A program made the position numbers and the translations under genes. From Xenopus tropicalis (Eukaryota; Chordata; Amphibia; Anura; Pipidae): 64,000 bases of DNA. Location: positions 58,658,222-58,722,221 of the forward strand of contig NC_030677.2 in the NCBI RefSeq assembly GCF_000004195.4, read 5' to 3'. The notes beneath the pieces were generated by a model. It worked only from the letters and a program-made list of their open reading frames with translations. It was not told the origin of the DNA and made no database searches. Positions 22,807 through 35,253 of the stretch are shown here, piece by piece. Positions within the stretch are counted from its first letter, which is position 1. Each line of letters starts with the position of its first letter.

Positions 22807-23401
22807 CACTCCCTGGTTATTATCATCCCTTGGTGGCTTGATTATGACTAAATGCCATTATAAAAGATAAAAGACAGGCCCACAAACAGCGCATCATACC
22901 ATAGGTACCAAAAATTTTTTGATATATTTTAAGAGAAAAAAAGCAAAAAACTATAATGCAAAACTTCAGCATCTTAAAGTCATGGGAGCAGTCCTAGGCA
23001 AAATGTTAACTATTAATATAATTAGAGTTTTTCCAATTTTTTTGAGCTTTAAAAATTACGAGACACATAAAAAAATTATGAGTGTAGGGACCCATAGGGT
23101 TAAGCTCCTTATGGCTTTACAACCCTACCTCTTCACATCTCAAATGTCATTGGGCAAAGCCCTTGTACTCAGGTTACAGTTAAACCACTATTCCCTATTG
23201 GTCTAGTTAGGTTGTTCACACCCCCTGCAGACTGATATAGTGCTAGCAGGAGGGTGTGACTTCCTCTTTGGCTGCCTCTGCTTCTCAGGTGAAAGCACCA
23301 CTGAGCCTGGAAGCAAAACATTGGCCCCAGAAGCCATTTTACCCAAGAGGGCACCATCCCTCTGGAGAAGTCGGGGACAGGGCCCCGTCAATGAGGTCTT
23401 A
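22807..23401. other. No gene seen
   Basis: Frames at 23169-23428 overlap on both strands and show no domain. Confidence 0.35.
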
Positions 23402-23709
23402 AGGTCCCCATACACGGGCCGATTATAGCTGCCGATATCAGTCCCTAGGACTGATTCGGCAGCTTATCGGCTCGTGTAGGGGCAGAACTGAGGTGCCTGG
23501 CCGACTGATATCTGGCCTGAAATATCAATCGGCCTGGTTAGAAAATCCAGTCGGATCGGGGACCGCTTCAGCTCGTTGTAGCGGTCCCCGAACCGACTGC
23601 CTCACGTGTAGAATTCGATCGTTTGGCCCCAGGGGTCGGGATATCGGGTGAAGATCCGCTTGCTTGGCGACATCGCCAAGCGAGCAGATCTGCCAGTGTA
23701 TGGCCAGCT
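23402..23709. mobile_element. 'GGCCATACAC'-type MITE, complete copy
   Basis: Begins AGGTCCCCATACACGGG and ends GTGTATGGCCAGCT, flanked by TTA on both sides (23399-23401, 23710-23712). The interior carries several self-complementary modules (for example 'agcggtcccc' facing 'ggggaccgct'). Best-preserved copy of this family here. Confidence 0.82.
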
Positions 23710-24059
23710 TTAGTAAGCACAGCAGATTTGTCATAGCACTTTCTAGTAAAGTGATATAGTTAGCACCTAGGGCAGTTTAATAGCCCCAACAAAGGAGAGT
23801 TTAGATCTGGGAGTATTTTTCCTATCCGGCAATAGAAGACAGGCATAGAATAAACCCTGATCCTTACTCACCCGGAGGACTCATATACTAGGGGTTATCA
23901 ACCTGAAGGAGCAGATATCTACCCAGACTACCTCCACAGGGGTATCAAGCTGAAAGGTTTATTTACCCTGCCCAGACTCTACCAAGTGTGAAGGTTTTAT
24001 GTATGAAGAATTATTTTTATAATTCAATAAATGTGTCATGATTATTCTTTGAAACATAA

Positions 24060-24490
24060 CCTTGTCTGTCAAAATGCTTCTGGCCAAGCATGCTTTGTTG
24101 ATTTGTTTTTGTAAGCTGTGTGTTTTAAATACTAAGGAGAGGATTCCAGAGTATATGTTCCCACTGGTTATTTCTCTCCCCGAATCAGTCGTACTGGCTG
24201 ATACATCATATAGCTTTAAGAAGGGGTTGGATGGCTTTTTAGCAAGTGAGGGAATACAGGATTATGGGAGATAGTTCTTAGTACAAGTTGATCCAGGGAC
24301 TGGTCCGATTGCCATCTTGGAGTCAGGAAGGAATTTTTTCCCCTCTGCAGCAAATTAGAGAGGCTTCAGATGGGTTTTTGCCTTCCTCTGGATCAACTAG
24401 TAGTTAGGCAGGTTATATATAGGCATTATGGTTGAACGTGATTGACGTACATCTTTTTTCAACCTAACTTACTATGTTACTATGTTACTA
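24060..24490 (+). repeat. LINE 3' end with C-terminal ORF remnant
   Basis: A frame ending near 24274 finishes with a peptide resembling LINE reverse transcriptase C-termini ('SFKKGLDGFLASEGIQDYG'). It is followed by a conserved untranslated tail ('ggaaggaattttttcccctc', 'atcttttttcaacctaac') and a TATGTTAC microsatellite tail. The order ORF, 3' UTR, short-unit tail fits a CR1/L2/Rex-type non-LTR element. The rest of the LINE is missing. Confidence 0.6.
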
Positions 24491-25127
24491 AGAGGTGGGA
24501 TAAACCGGTGTACACCCTCTCTTGTTCCTCAGAGTGTATTATCAAGTATCATCTACTTCTGCTTGTGTGTGAGTATTGATAACCCTGCTTAAGATTGTGT
24601 CTTGGACAATAAACCTGTACTATAGCTTACTACAAGAGCCTTTCTGGCTTCCATTCTTACCAACTGCACTACACAGCTACAGTGAGTTGTAGTTCAACTA
24701 CACCATCAGCTCCAGTCAGGTCTCTACCACCTAAGCAAAGGCTCATCCTAAGAAAGGGAGTCGCATGTAACACATGCTCTCATATCACTACTAGCCTGGT
24801 TTTAACCATTCCATAGCCAAAATAGTGTTACATAAGGTAATATTCGTGTTATAAATTTGGAGATTATTTAAAATAAAAAAAAATACAAAGCTAATACAAT
24901 GCTAAGGGGAAGCATTAACACCTATGAGGTTCAAACAGGCAGGTGAAAGGGGAGTCCCCTACATAGGCCAATAAGCTACCAACCCTGTCTGGAGGGGCAG
25001 AGTAAGCAGCTACTATCCAGGGGTGTTTCAGGGGTGCCATATTGCGAGTGCAGAGAGCGCTACTGCACCCTCTTCACTAGAAGGGACATTGTTTAGCTTT
25101 TAAAAACTGAAATTTGGCTCTTAAAGA
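24491..25127. other. No gene seen
   Basis: No supported feature between the LINE tail and the next MITE. Confidence 0.35.
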
Positions 25128-25129
25128 TA

Positions 25130-25457
25130 CAGGTATTGGACCCCTTATCCGGCAACTCATTATCCAGAAAGTTCCGAATTACGGAAAGGCCATCTCCCGT
25201 AGACTCCATTTTAATCAAATAATTCAAATTTTTAAAAATGATTTCCTTTTTCTCTGTAATAATAAAACAGTACCTTATACTTGATCCCAACTAAGATATA
25301 ATTAATCCTTATTAGATGCAAAACAACCCTATTGGGTTTAATTACTGTTTAAATAATGTTTTTAGGAGACTTCAGGTAGGAGATTCGAATTACGGAAAGA
25401 CCCCTTTTTGAGAAAACCCCAGGTCCCGAGCATTCTGGATAATGGGTCCCATACCTG
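25130..25457. mobile_element. MITE 'CAGGTATGGGACC', reverse-oriented copy
   Basis: Ends CAGGTATTGGACCCCTTATC and GGGTCCCATACCTG with TA on both sides (25128-25129, 25458-25459). The interior is the reverse complement of 16715-17036. Confidence 0.85.
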
Positions 25458-25479
25458 TACGAATAATGATGAGGGAAAC

Positions 25480-25710
25480 TTTTCAGCAGACACGGATTTG
25501 TGGTGAAATTGTGCATTTCACCATTGGCAGATTTTTCCACAAAGTGGGCGCAAAAATTTGCAGCAAAAAAAATTGTAAATCACATCAAAAATTGTTGTTT
25601 GCGTCAAAAAAGTCGCGTTTCGTGAATTTTCCACCTTTTCATTAATTTCTTAAAAACAGTTTTGAGATTTTTTTCTGCTAAGCGAAACAACAGATTCGCT
25701 CATCACTACA
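25480..25710. repeat. 'gattcgctcatcac' dispersed repeat
   Basis: Shares its right end motif with 14390-14575 in opposite orientation and its 'tttgcgtcaaaaaagtcgcg' style with 39633-39915. Probably a decayed MITE. Non-coding. Confidence 0.4.
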
Positions 25711-26151
25711 TACCAGAGGCTGCTATTTGCAGCCCCTGATAACTGCCCATTCTCTGCCCTCTGAGGCAAGGTTCTCATCTTGCTTCATTGTAGAAGTGGC
25801 CCTGCTTTTATCAACCTTAGATCAGTGCAGTGGGTGCAGCATTGTAATAGGACCAAATTAGGATATGCTCTGGTGATTTGCTTTTAGCAAAAACTTTATT
25901 TCATTGTTTAAAATGCATGCATTAGCAGTGAACGCACCAGATTTTTTTTCAATAACAGTGATAATTAAAGGCAAATAATTTTACATGAATGCAATTAGTG
26001 ATGCTAGTCTATCCTTTGGGGTATCACTTCCAAAGATACCTCTGCCATTTAGTACATAAGAGTGACATCTAGTGGTACTGAGCTGCAATGTCCCCCAAAT
26101 AGTTATGTCCAAGATTATTCCATATTGCCATAAACAACAGTTACTTTCGCA

Positions 26152-26208
26152 TTTAATCTCAGATAGTTAATTTAATCTCAGATAGTTAATTTAATCTCAG
26201 TTAGTTAA
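26152..26208. repeat. 19-bp tandem repeat, three units
   Basis: Three units of TTTAATCTCAGATAGTTAA at 26152-26170, 26171-26189 and 26190-26208; the last has one substitution. Confidence 0.92.
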
Positions 26209-26265
26209 TTGTCAGAGATATTCCAAAAATGCACCCATGGCAGTGCTTTGGCATAGTGGTACTTA

Positions 26266-26642
26266 GGGGCTGATTTACTAATCCACGAATCTGAATGGGA
26301 AAAAATCGGATTGGAAACGAAAATTTTTTTGTGATTTTTTTCGTCGCCGTCGCGACTTTTTTGTGAATTGTCGTGACTTTTTCGTAGCCGTTACGACTTG
26401 CGCAAATTGTCGCAATTTTTTCGTATTGAGCGCTAGTAAACGGCAGGCAAGCCTTTCCAATTTTTCCGCGACGGCTACGAAAAAGTCATGACAATTCACG
26501 CAAGTTGTAACGACTATGAAAAAGTTGCGACAATTTACGAAAAAGTTGCGACGGCGACGAAAAAAATTGCAAAATACCGATCATTATGAAAAAAACGCAT
26601 TCGGACGCTTTCGATCCATTCGTGGATTAGTAAATCGGCCCC
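26266..26642. mobile_element. Palindromic MITE 'GGGGCTGATTTACTAATCC'
   Basis: The left end GGGGCTGATTTACTAATCCA faces a right end that is its complement with one change; TTA flanks both sides (26263-26265, 26643-26645). The interior is rich in CGACGGCGAC/GTCGCCGTCG modules in both orientations, raising CpG content above the surroundings. The frames at 26278-26698 are products of the palindrome. PIF/Harbinger-like by target duplication. Confidence 0.85.
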
Positions 26643-27198
26643 TTAGTGTTTGCATGCTTGTGGATTTCTTTTATTTTTTTATGCAACTGGCCCTTTAATG
26701 CATGTATGATGTTAGAAGTGTTATTTTTCCGCTTAGGGAAAAGAATTTTCCTTTGATATTATTGTTCTGCAGCTGTGTGTTGCTTGCTGATCAGGAAATG
26801 TGGAGAGGAAAGGATATTGTCTGCAAGCAAGCATAATAAATACCATATGGATTTGGATTTCACCTAATGTATCACACAAATGAAATCTTTTTATTTGTGA
26901 GCAGGTGCATTGCAAGTCTTCACTAAGGCTTAAAGTGATTGGTTGGTAGCCTATCAGCTATCAGTGTGAGCAATAGAACTGTTTGGTTAATGGGTTTATG
27001 TCATGTTGAGCAGTGACACTAGAACAGTGATGGTTCACACTCCTTTATGACAATCGCATTTTAATCCCAAGGTGAACTCTAACTAGCCTTAAACATACTG
27101 ATACCTAGGACTGGAACTAGACATTCCCCTTAAATCTCAAACAGACTGGCCTTTATGCTGGCCCCTTCGATTCACTGCTTCAGGGCTTTAGAAAACAC

Positions 27199-27643
27199 TT
27201 AAAGGGGTTGTTCACCTTTTTGGTTAACTTTTAGAATGATGTAGAGTTTGCAATTAGTCGTCATTTTTTATTATTTGTAGTTTTTTAAGTATTTCAGTTT
27301 TTGTTTGCTTTCCAGTTTGGAGTTTCAGCAGCTATCTGGTTGCTAGGGTCCAAATTACCATAGCAACCAGGGAGTGGTTTGAATGAGAGACTGGACTATG
27401 AATAGGAGAGGGCCTGAATAGAAAAATAAGTTATAAACAGTAACAATAACAATAAAACTGTAGCCTCACAGAGCAAGAGTTTTCTGGCTGCTGGCATCAG
27501 TGATCCCCATTTGAAAGTTACAAAGAGTTAGTAGAAGAAGGCAAATCATTCAAAATCTAGAAAAAATAAATAATGGAGACAAATTGAAAAGTTGCTTAGA
27601 ACTGGCCATTCTATAACATACTTAAAGCAAACTACCCCTTTAA
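27199..27643. mobile_element. TTAA-flanked T2/Kolobok-like MITE
   Basis: Begins TTAAAGGGGTTGTTCACC and ends 'aaactacccctttaa', with TTAA at both edges. The interior ('ggttgctagggtccaa', 'gaataggagagggcctga', 'aacagtaacaataacaat') is shared with the more diverged copy at 61909-62345. Non-coding. Confidence 0.82.
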
Positions 27644-28749
27644 GCAGCTTGTTGCAGATAGGGTTATTGTAGAGATGACATGTGAGTGTCTCTTCCTGAT
27701 TGTCTCAAAAGCATGAAAACAGCAGCATAGCGTTACTTTTTTGGGTTCCTCCTTCAAAAAATTTGGGGGCAGGAAGGAGGGTGCTGGGAGATGTGGGTCA
27801 TTACTAGGGCCCCCATGCCCCAATGTGGTTGCAAGATGTTCTAAATTGTAGTTACTACTGAAAGGCTAGTAAGCTTGTGTAGAAACTGCTGTGAGGGGCA
27901 GGGCAGATGATATTTCAGGGAGGGGTCAGTGAAGTCAGGAGGCGGGATTATGACATGGCAGTCAGTGATTGGCTGATTATTGTATTATTCACTTCACAGT
28001 CCGTCTGTGGTGTATTCCCTATTCTAATGTATGAATGGTAGAAAATACATATTTAGATGCTTTTCTGCAGCAGAAGAAATGCCTATGTGCCATGGCCCTT
28101 AGGATTCCAAAACCTTGGTTCTTTCACATGAACAATTACAAGGAGTCTGTATGAGAAATCAGATGTTTGCTATTGTTATGCTATTGTTATGCTAAATGCT
28201 GATAGGTTAGCGAGTTTCAATGCCAATGTCAGGTTTGTTGATGTTTCTCCATAACCTTCTAAAGGTTTTAAATATAATATCATAGTACAATACCCTATAC
28301 GTTTATTGTGGCTGAAGGCTATACAACTGATCTCATTACTAAAAGCTTTACTGGGAAAGAAAAGAGATTGTTTTAGCTCTCTAACTGAATTTCACTGCAC
28401 AAAGTGTTCAAGGCTGCCAGGTGGTATGGGAGGTACAGTTTAACAATAGCTGGAGAACTGCTGCTTGTTTTGAAGCTGGATAAAAACCATAGTTTACAAT
28501 GGATTTAAGTTAACTTTCCATACTAGCATCTTCTGCTATCAAATATGAATACAGTTATAATAAATCAAACTATTATAGTTTCTACAAATAGAGTCTTTGC
28601 CTTTCGGATGTATGCTGGAGGGTGTAGTTCAACAGCAGGATAGACATTCCTTATGTATAATAAGAGATATAATAATGTTACCTTTTCACATTTATCTATA
28701 TTGTTTCCCCAAGGGGTCACTGTGGTGCCTTTTCTGCCCTACCCTAAGG

Positions 28750-28920
28750 GCTAAGACAATGCTACTTTTAGCCAGCTGCTTTGTGACAGCAACAAAATGG
28801 CAGAAAAAAACCGTTCCATAAACAATAATGAGAATTGTCTCTGCTAAAACCCACATAGAGACAAATATCAGTGTTGTCTATTTTGTAGTCGCAACAAGTA
28901 GGTCCATGTGTCATTGCCCT
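28750..28920. repeat. Diverged copy of the 45719-45917 MITE
   Basis: Shares 'gagaattgtctctgctaaaa' and 'gtgttgtctatttt' blocks in the same order, but its ends are eroded. Confidence 0.5.
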
Positions 28921-30803
28921 AAAACAGGCCATGGTCAGGGTGTGAGACTCTTTAATTGAAAGGGAAAGTTTTCTATCCTTAGTCTGGAATTTAAACCTGG
29001 ACCACAGTGTCACCGTTTTGGACTGTGAGTGGAAAGGATCAGATCCCCCACAAGCCCCGCTCTAAGAATAGGCAGGGATCTATTTTCACTGGGAAGAAAG
29101 CTACTGCAATGTTTGGCCCAGCAAGGCCTGGATGCTGCTCCTAATTAAACTGTGACTTTCTCTTCTCTCTGTCAGCTGGGCCCACCCTGCTCCCTAGCCA
29201 AATTCCACTCACATGAAACATATACCCCCCCCCCCCGTGCCAGATTGTACAGTGTACAGAAGTAGACTGCTTGTATATTCAGCACACAGTGATTTACAGA
29301 TATCATTCCAGTAATAGAAGGTGAGCTCATCCAGGGATAATTCATTAGGGAAAGGATAATGTAAGTGATATGATCATTACATCACTCCGCTGCCTTCATT
29401 GTTGTCACTCCAGCTGACAGCAGAGAAAGCCTTTGTGTTAGATTTCCAACAGCTTTATGGAAAGCATTCAAATGCAAATGTCTGCACTTTCTTTTTTCTA
29501 CACTCTATCTTAATGCAAGAACCCAGAGGTACTGCTACATGGGGGCATGAATTGAGGGGTGTATGGCAAAGGAGTCTCTTGCTTAGAAAATAACCTAAGT
29601 ACGGTCTCTTTGTGAATTTGCCTTTTTTTTCCCCAAACAGAGAGATACAAAATTCCTGGGGGCCTCTTCCTTAAAACGGATGTAAATCCAGAAATAAGCT
29701 TAATGAAAGAATAGGTAATTTAAAGCAACTTTCCAATATACATTTATTCAAAATGTTCATCATCATTTTAAAAATATTTGTAAATTTAATTTCATATTAA
29801 AAGCAGTTGCTTTATACACTATTGGTTCTATCTCTTGAAACAATGCAGCAGAAGTCAGCCTTGCATGTTTCTTCAGGTGTTTGTTATTCAGAGAGAATAG
29901 AAAGCTACATGCAGATACTGCTTACAGTAAAAACCATATTTACTATTAGCTTGTCATACTTTTTTTTAATGTAAGTATTTGGGAAAGTGGTGTAGAACTA
30001 CAATTTCATTCTTTAGGCAAAACATTATTTTGGAGTTTACATCCCCTTACCTATACATTACCATCAATGTTCTAGTGGCCAATGTTGGTCCGGGGTGTCA
30101 GGGGCCCACTGGGGCTGCTGCCTGGAGGTCCCCCACCCAAGTTGTCAGCTTCTGCTCCCCCTCCCCTCCCTTGAGGGTGTAAAAGATGTTTTGTTTGCAG
30201 ATACTCTATATTTTAATATACTCAGCCTGGACAGCTGCCATTTCTTTATTGTCACTGGCAACATAACTATTGCATCATAAAAGGCCTACATCACTGAAAT
30301 CAATAAGAGTGAAAGCACTGAAGAAGGTCTCTTACTCTCCTGTCAAAATTAATGCTATCAATAGCTACTTTCATACTGTTTCATGTGTTTAGTAAACACC
30401 TTAGTAGTCATTATAGAGGTACATTCAGATACTGCTCTGCTGAATTCTGATAGGCACTGCACATTTATATTTATTTAATGTATATACGATATTTCATATA
30501 TATGGTGTATTCCATGTAAAACCATCTTCAGTTGACAACTGCCAGCGACACTAGTCCATGTACCCTGGATTAATGGGCCACACTCCGTTATAACTACTTC
30601 AAAGAGGGTTATAACATAAAAGGAGTGAAATGTGGGGAAGATGAAATGAAAGGCTTTGGCTACATGCTAAGCCAGTAACATTGTAATTAAAGCTAGGAAA
30701 AAGGAAAGCATTAACTTCTTTATGTTACTATTAGACCTTTTATTATAATATTAGACAATATAATACGTGCAAAGACAAGTGACACTGGACAGCCACCACA
30801 GGA
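28921..30803. other. No gene seen
   Basis: About 1.9 kb without a supported gene or complete element. A run of 12 C lies at 29227-29238. Confidence 0.35.
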
Positions 30804-31030
30804 GTAGGGTGACCAGATTACTTGAAAATTCAGGAATGCATGTAAAAAATCCAGCTAGCAAGGCTGAACTGATTGCAGTTTACTTTAAATGCAATCAGTG
30901 CTGCCCTGTATTTATTAGACTCCCCTAGACTGCGGAGTGGAGAACACAAATGGATGGGCCTGTTGGTGGAGGAAGGGTGGGCCGGGTAAGTGTGCACCAA
31001 GCCCCTCCAAAGATTTTTTGCCCCAGCAGA
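30804..31030. mobile_element. 'GGTGACCAGAT' element, one recognisable end
   Basis: Starts TAGGGTGACCAGATTACTTG, matching the termini of 12871-13001, and shares internal 'gcaatcagtgctgccctgta' type sequence with it. The opposite end is not clear. Confidence 0.5.
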
Positions 31031-31059
31031 GCTTACCATTAAGTTTAGTACAAAACCAG

Positions 31060-31245
31060 TTTTTATTAGGAACTAATTAACTTGCCTGTATATTTTTGGA
31101 GAGTGGGAGGAATGCAGAGTCCCCAGAGGAAACTCACACAGACAATGGGAGAACTCCTTGCAGATAGTGCCCAAGTGAGAATCAAAGTCAGGACTTCAAT
31201 GTTGCAAAGCAAAAGTGCTACCTACTGAACCAGTGTGCTGCCAAT
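31060..31245. repeat. LINE/SINE-type dispersed repeat
   Basis: The block with 'ttttggagagtgggaggaat' and 'gctacctactgaaccagtgt' is a sequence type common in fish and amphibian genomes, probably derived from a non-LTR retroelement. No family name is assigned. Confidence 0.45.
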
Positions 31246-31681
31246 CAACCCGCATCACCCCCCACTGCTGATAATAGTGAAAAAAGTTCTCGTTTTTAGG
31301 ACATAATAATGTTTTTTTGCAAAAAGGACAGAAACTGCTGCATGTGCCATGGGCCTAAAGAGGAACTGAAGTAAATACACGTGCAGTCTAAACACACCAG
31401 TGGTGTTCTAAATAGATTGCAAAGTACTTCCAAGCAGTAGCCATATAATATATGCATGTATTCCTGTCAGCACTGCAGCCATCAGTACATTTACTGACAG
31501 TTCAAATTAGGCTGATTTGATGCATCAGGAGATGTCAGTAAAAATAAATGTCAGTTAAAATATTGAAAAGAATCTTTCATTCAGATACTGTGAGGATATA
31601 GTATGCTGGTGTCACGTTGAACATAAATAAAGAGCAGTATCTGTTATACATTAGAGGGGTGTTGAATGTTAAGGTGGTCAT

Positions 31682-31915
31682 ACACCTTTATATACCATAT
31701 ACCTCGCTCATTTGGCAAGGTGGGCGATATTGGGTTAATTCGATCCTTTGGCCCTAGGGCCAAACGGTTAAATTAAAATGGCAGGCATAGGCGCCATCGG
31801 TTTGAGGGCCGGATTAACAATCAAATCTGTCCGATCGAGATCTGCCTGATTTCAGGCCAGATGTTGGTCGTTAAGGTCCGTAGTTGGTGCCCAAACATGG
31901 GCTGATAAGCTGCTA
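31682..31915. mobile_element. 'GGCCATACAC'-type MITE, partial
   Basis: Begins AGGTGGTCATACACC after TTA and carries the family's 'ccctagggcc' and 'gatctgcctgat' modules. The matching right terminus was not found, so it is probably truncated. Confidence 0.55.
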
Positions 31916-32604
31916 TTTGGGACTCCCCTGTTTATAATCACAGTCTCTACGGTAGCTTTCATTGGCAGTAGCAGAATGCAAGGTAAAGCTGGTACTGGAA
32001 GTTATACAGATTAATGGCCTACCTAGCCTGTATGTCTTCCTTTTCTTTACCTTAAGCACAGTTTTATTCATAGGATATTGTTTCATGTACAATTTGTTCT
32101 TGACCCCGGTATGACAGTGCTCATTGATCACTAGGAATAGGCCAAAGGAGCTAGTGCTAGTGCCACAACGGATTTGATTCTTGGCCAGGAATTAGCCCCT
32201 TATCTGATATTAGCTTTTCCCTGTGCCTACATCCAGAGCTATTGCATTGACCTGGGTGCAGGCACACTGAGCAAAATTCAGCTCTGAAATGCATATTCAC
32301 CCTGTGTGGCAAGATGGCAAAACAGCATGGTTCTTGACCAGGAATCTGTTAAGACAAAGATGGGCTCTAGGTATGTTGCTGGTTTGGGACCCCATCTTTA
32401 TGGTGCCATGCAGTGTTCCCTTAGTGAGTCCAAAGATGGGTGACTGCCCTAGCCGCTACTTGATGCCAATGTTACTCAAAGGATGAAAAGATAAAAATCT
32501 AAAAAGGCTGGCAACTTTTAATAGGCTCTAAAGGCAAGCAGTTGCAGAAAGTTATAGTAAAAATCATCAGATATAACACACTTACCACCATATGTAATAA
32601 AAGG

Positions 32605-32720
32605 CACTAAGTTTGCCCTGGTGCAGTAACTCATAGCAACCAATAAGATGTTTGCTTTTAAACAGGTGGCCAGTAATTGGTTCTTGCAGATTGGTTGCTA
32701 TATGTGCTTAGACCTCTTAT
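32605..32720. repeat. Inverted-repeat sequence with CCAAT-rich arms
   Basis: 'agcaaccaataagatgtttg' and 'gattggttgctata' face each other; related to 965-1225. Confidence 0.45.
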
Positions 32721-32759
32721 TACTTTCTTTATATGAGTTTATGTAATTTAAAATGCAAT

Positions 32760-33906
32760 GTTTGCTACAGTCCTTTCGCAACCAATCAGCAAATGAAATT
32801 TACTGATCATCTGTTTTAAATTAAACATTTTATTGGAGACAGGTATGAAGACGTATGGAGAAAGAGAAGAGATGTAGTGAGGGGCAGATGAAATAAGGGC
32901 TTTGAAGGTAAAGAGAAAGAGTTTGTAAGTTATTCTAGTTTTTATGGGAAGCCATGATAAGTGCTTTAACAGTGGAAGTGCCTGAACTCTCCTTGATGAG
33001 AGGAGAATTCTTACACCAGTATTAAGCCAGACTGTAGGGGGATAGATGGAAGTTAAAGAGATCAATTAGTAGCAGGTTACAGTAGTCTAGTTGGGATAAG
33101 ATAAGAACATACATGAGCATCAGAACAGTTGAAAGAAGGGGACAGAATGAGGTGGCGTTGGTTCCTTCAATTAGAGATTGCTACGAGGCAGTTAAAGATT
33201 TGAGTTTAAGTAACATCTCTTAATGAAAGGGTCAAAAAAGTAAATCTGGTTATCATCAGCATACAGATGTTATTTAAAGCCAAATGAGTGGATGAGATCT
33301 CCCAATGAGTGTAGACAGGATGGGTACAGTGTGGCCTTTTTAGGAATAGGCTAGACACGGGCCTGTTTGACTTGAGAGGGGAAAGTTCCAAAAGCCAGAG
33401 AAGAATTGAAGATGTGAGTAAGAGCTGGAGTAAGTTCAGCAGCACAGTGTTTGAACAGAGAAGAAGGCATAGGGTCAAGAGAGCAAGTGGTGAGTGGAGA
33501 TTTCAAGAGAAGTGAGGAGACATTGGAGACAGTTACAGGATGAAAAGAATAAATACATGCAGAAGAGGGCTCAGGAAGGAGGAGCTGGTTAGTGTTAGTA
33601 GAAGTGGGAATCTGATTGAGGATGGACTTTACTTTGTTTTTAAAGAAATCGGCAGTAAAGTTGAAGTGCTGGGGAGAGTGCATAAGGTTGAGTGATTCTG
33701 TTGATCATCTGAGGGATGCAGAAGGGTATTGAATATAGAACACAGGCATTGTGGGTTGGATTTCTTATGGTTATTAAGGGTACTGTCGTACTCCTGTTTG
33801 GCCTTTGACAAGGCAAAGTTGACGCATGACAATATGGATAAAGTCTGCTTGCATAGGGGATTTCCTCCACATACATTCCACAGAACTTGTACAGGAGCGT
33901 AAGCAT
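32760..33906 (-). pseudogene. Decayed L2/CR1-like LINE, reverse transcriptase region
   Basis: Minus-strand translations, read right to left over several frames, give pieces in the order of a non-LTR polymerase. First comes an endonuclease-RT linker segment (frame 33832-33629), then an N-terminal RT block with 'CSLDPMPSSLFKHC' (frame 33683-33351). Next is the catalytic box YADD in the context LYADDNQIYFF (codons at 33263-33252), and last a C-terminal 'LSWLPIKTRITYKLFLFTFKAL' type block (frame 33065-32748), a motif typical of these LINEs. At least two frameshifts separate the blocks, so it is inactive. The endonuclease domain and 3' tail are missing. Confidence 0.8.
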
Positions 33907-33941
33907 CTGGTTTGTGAATTAATTAATTAATCCCGAGTACA

Positions 33942-34475
33942 TACTCTGCCTGCCCTACCCTGCCTGTGTGTGCCATACTCTGCCTGCCCTACCCTGCCTG
34001 TGTGTGCCATACTCTGCCTGCCCTACCCTGCCTGTGTGTGTCATACACTACCTGCCCTACCCTGCCTGTGTGTGCCATACTCTGCCTGCCCTACCCTGCC
34101 TGTGTGTGCCATACTCTGTCTGCCCTACCCTGCCTGTGTGCCATACTCTGCCTGCCCTATGCTGCCTGTGTGTGTCATACTCTGCCTGCCATACCCTGCC
34201 TGTGTGTGCCATAATCTGCCTGCCCTATGCTGCCTGTGTGTGCCATACTCTGCCTGCCCTATGCTGCCTGTGTGTGCCATACTCTGCCTGCCCTATGCTG
34301 CCTGTGTGTGCCATGCTCTGCCTGCCCTACCCTGCCTGTGTGTGCCATACTCTGCCTGCCATACCCTGCCTGTGTGTGCCATACTCTGCCTGCCCTATGC
34401 TGCCTGTGTGTGTCATACTCTGCCTGACCTATGCTGCCTGTGTGTGCCATACTCTGCTTGCCCTACACTGCCTGT
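33942..34475. repeat. 34-bp minisatellite, array 3 (free-standing, about 15-16 units)
   Basis: Units of 34 bp on 'ctgcctgccctaccctgcct' with a frequent 'ccctatgctgcct' variant. The first units are nearly identical. Unlike arrays 1 and 2 it is not enclosed by recognisable hAT ends; it abuts the LINE fragment on the left. Open frames of 169-183 codons in all three plus frames are artefacts of a stop-free 34-bp unit. Confidence 0.95.
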
Positions 34476-34667
34476 GAGAGGTGAGTCTGGTGGAAGTTTG
34501 TTAGCATTTAGAAATTTTTAGGGGGTCCCTAAGGTGTATAATTGTGTGCTGCGGTTACTGTGTTACCCACAGGGGAGGAGGCATATGGATTTAAGGGTAT
34601 TTCTTAATATAACTTAATTAACTTTTTTCTGCTGATGATCTTCCAGTGGTGCTCACTGGAGGAATAT

Positions 34668-34756
34668 CCAAGTTCTTGTGATAACATGGGTGTGGTTATA
34701 GTAGGTGAGGTTTAAAAACAGGGAGTGGTCAACACTGGCTTCCATTATCAGCACAG
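34668..34756 (-). mobile_element. Remnant of the minisatellite hAT element's left arm
   Basis: 'ataacatgggtgtggtt' followed by 'gagtggtcaacactggcttcc' corresponds to 55632-55698 of hAT copy 2 in the same orientation, with more divergence. It links the nearby array (33942-34475) to the hAT family although terminal repeats are lost. Confidence 0.65.
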
Positions 34757-35253
34757 GGTATAAAGTGCATAAAACAGGTGCCATGTTTTTTGCAGTTTTG
34801 CACCCTGCCCCACCACTATAGCATCTTCCTTTTTTAATACCTCATCAAAAATAGTTGCACATTTTGGCCCAATTTTAGGCTGCCTGCATTTTCTAAATTG
34901 TATTCTATATATTTGTTTAACAAGGATTCCTGTGAAACACTATATATGTTATTTCATCAAGGATATGTTTTATTGGTGTCTTGATCCTTTTTATTGGTGC
35001 ATTTTCTTGCTGTCAGCCTATTACATTTATAACTTACCAGAAAATAGAAGGATGTCTGTATCAGTCATATCTCTACAATGAGCACGGGAGGTACACTTGT
35101 GCCGTCAGCAGCTGCTAATTTAAACAGCCCATGAAGGTCAGATCATGAGTATTTCATACCACTAAATATGAACGTTCATTCATGCTGGGTTTCTTAGAAA
35201 TCAAAGGGCAGTGAAAAGTCAGACCTCCTTTTTTATTTGTAGACAAAGACTGA
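34757..35253. other. No gene seen
   Basis: No supported feature. Confidence 0.35.

Noticed and set aside
33966..34521. Plus-strand open frames of up to 183 codons encoding cysteine-rich repeats
   Set aside because: They are readings of the stop-free 34-bp minisatellite; equivalent frames exist in all three phases and in the two hAT arrays.
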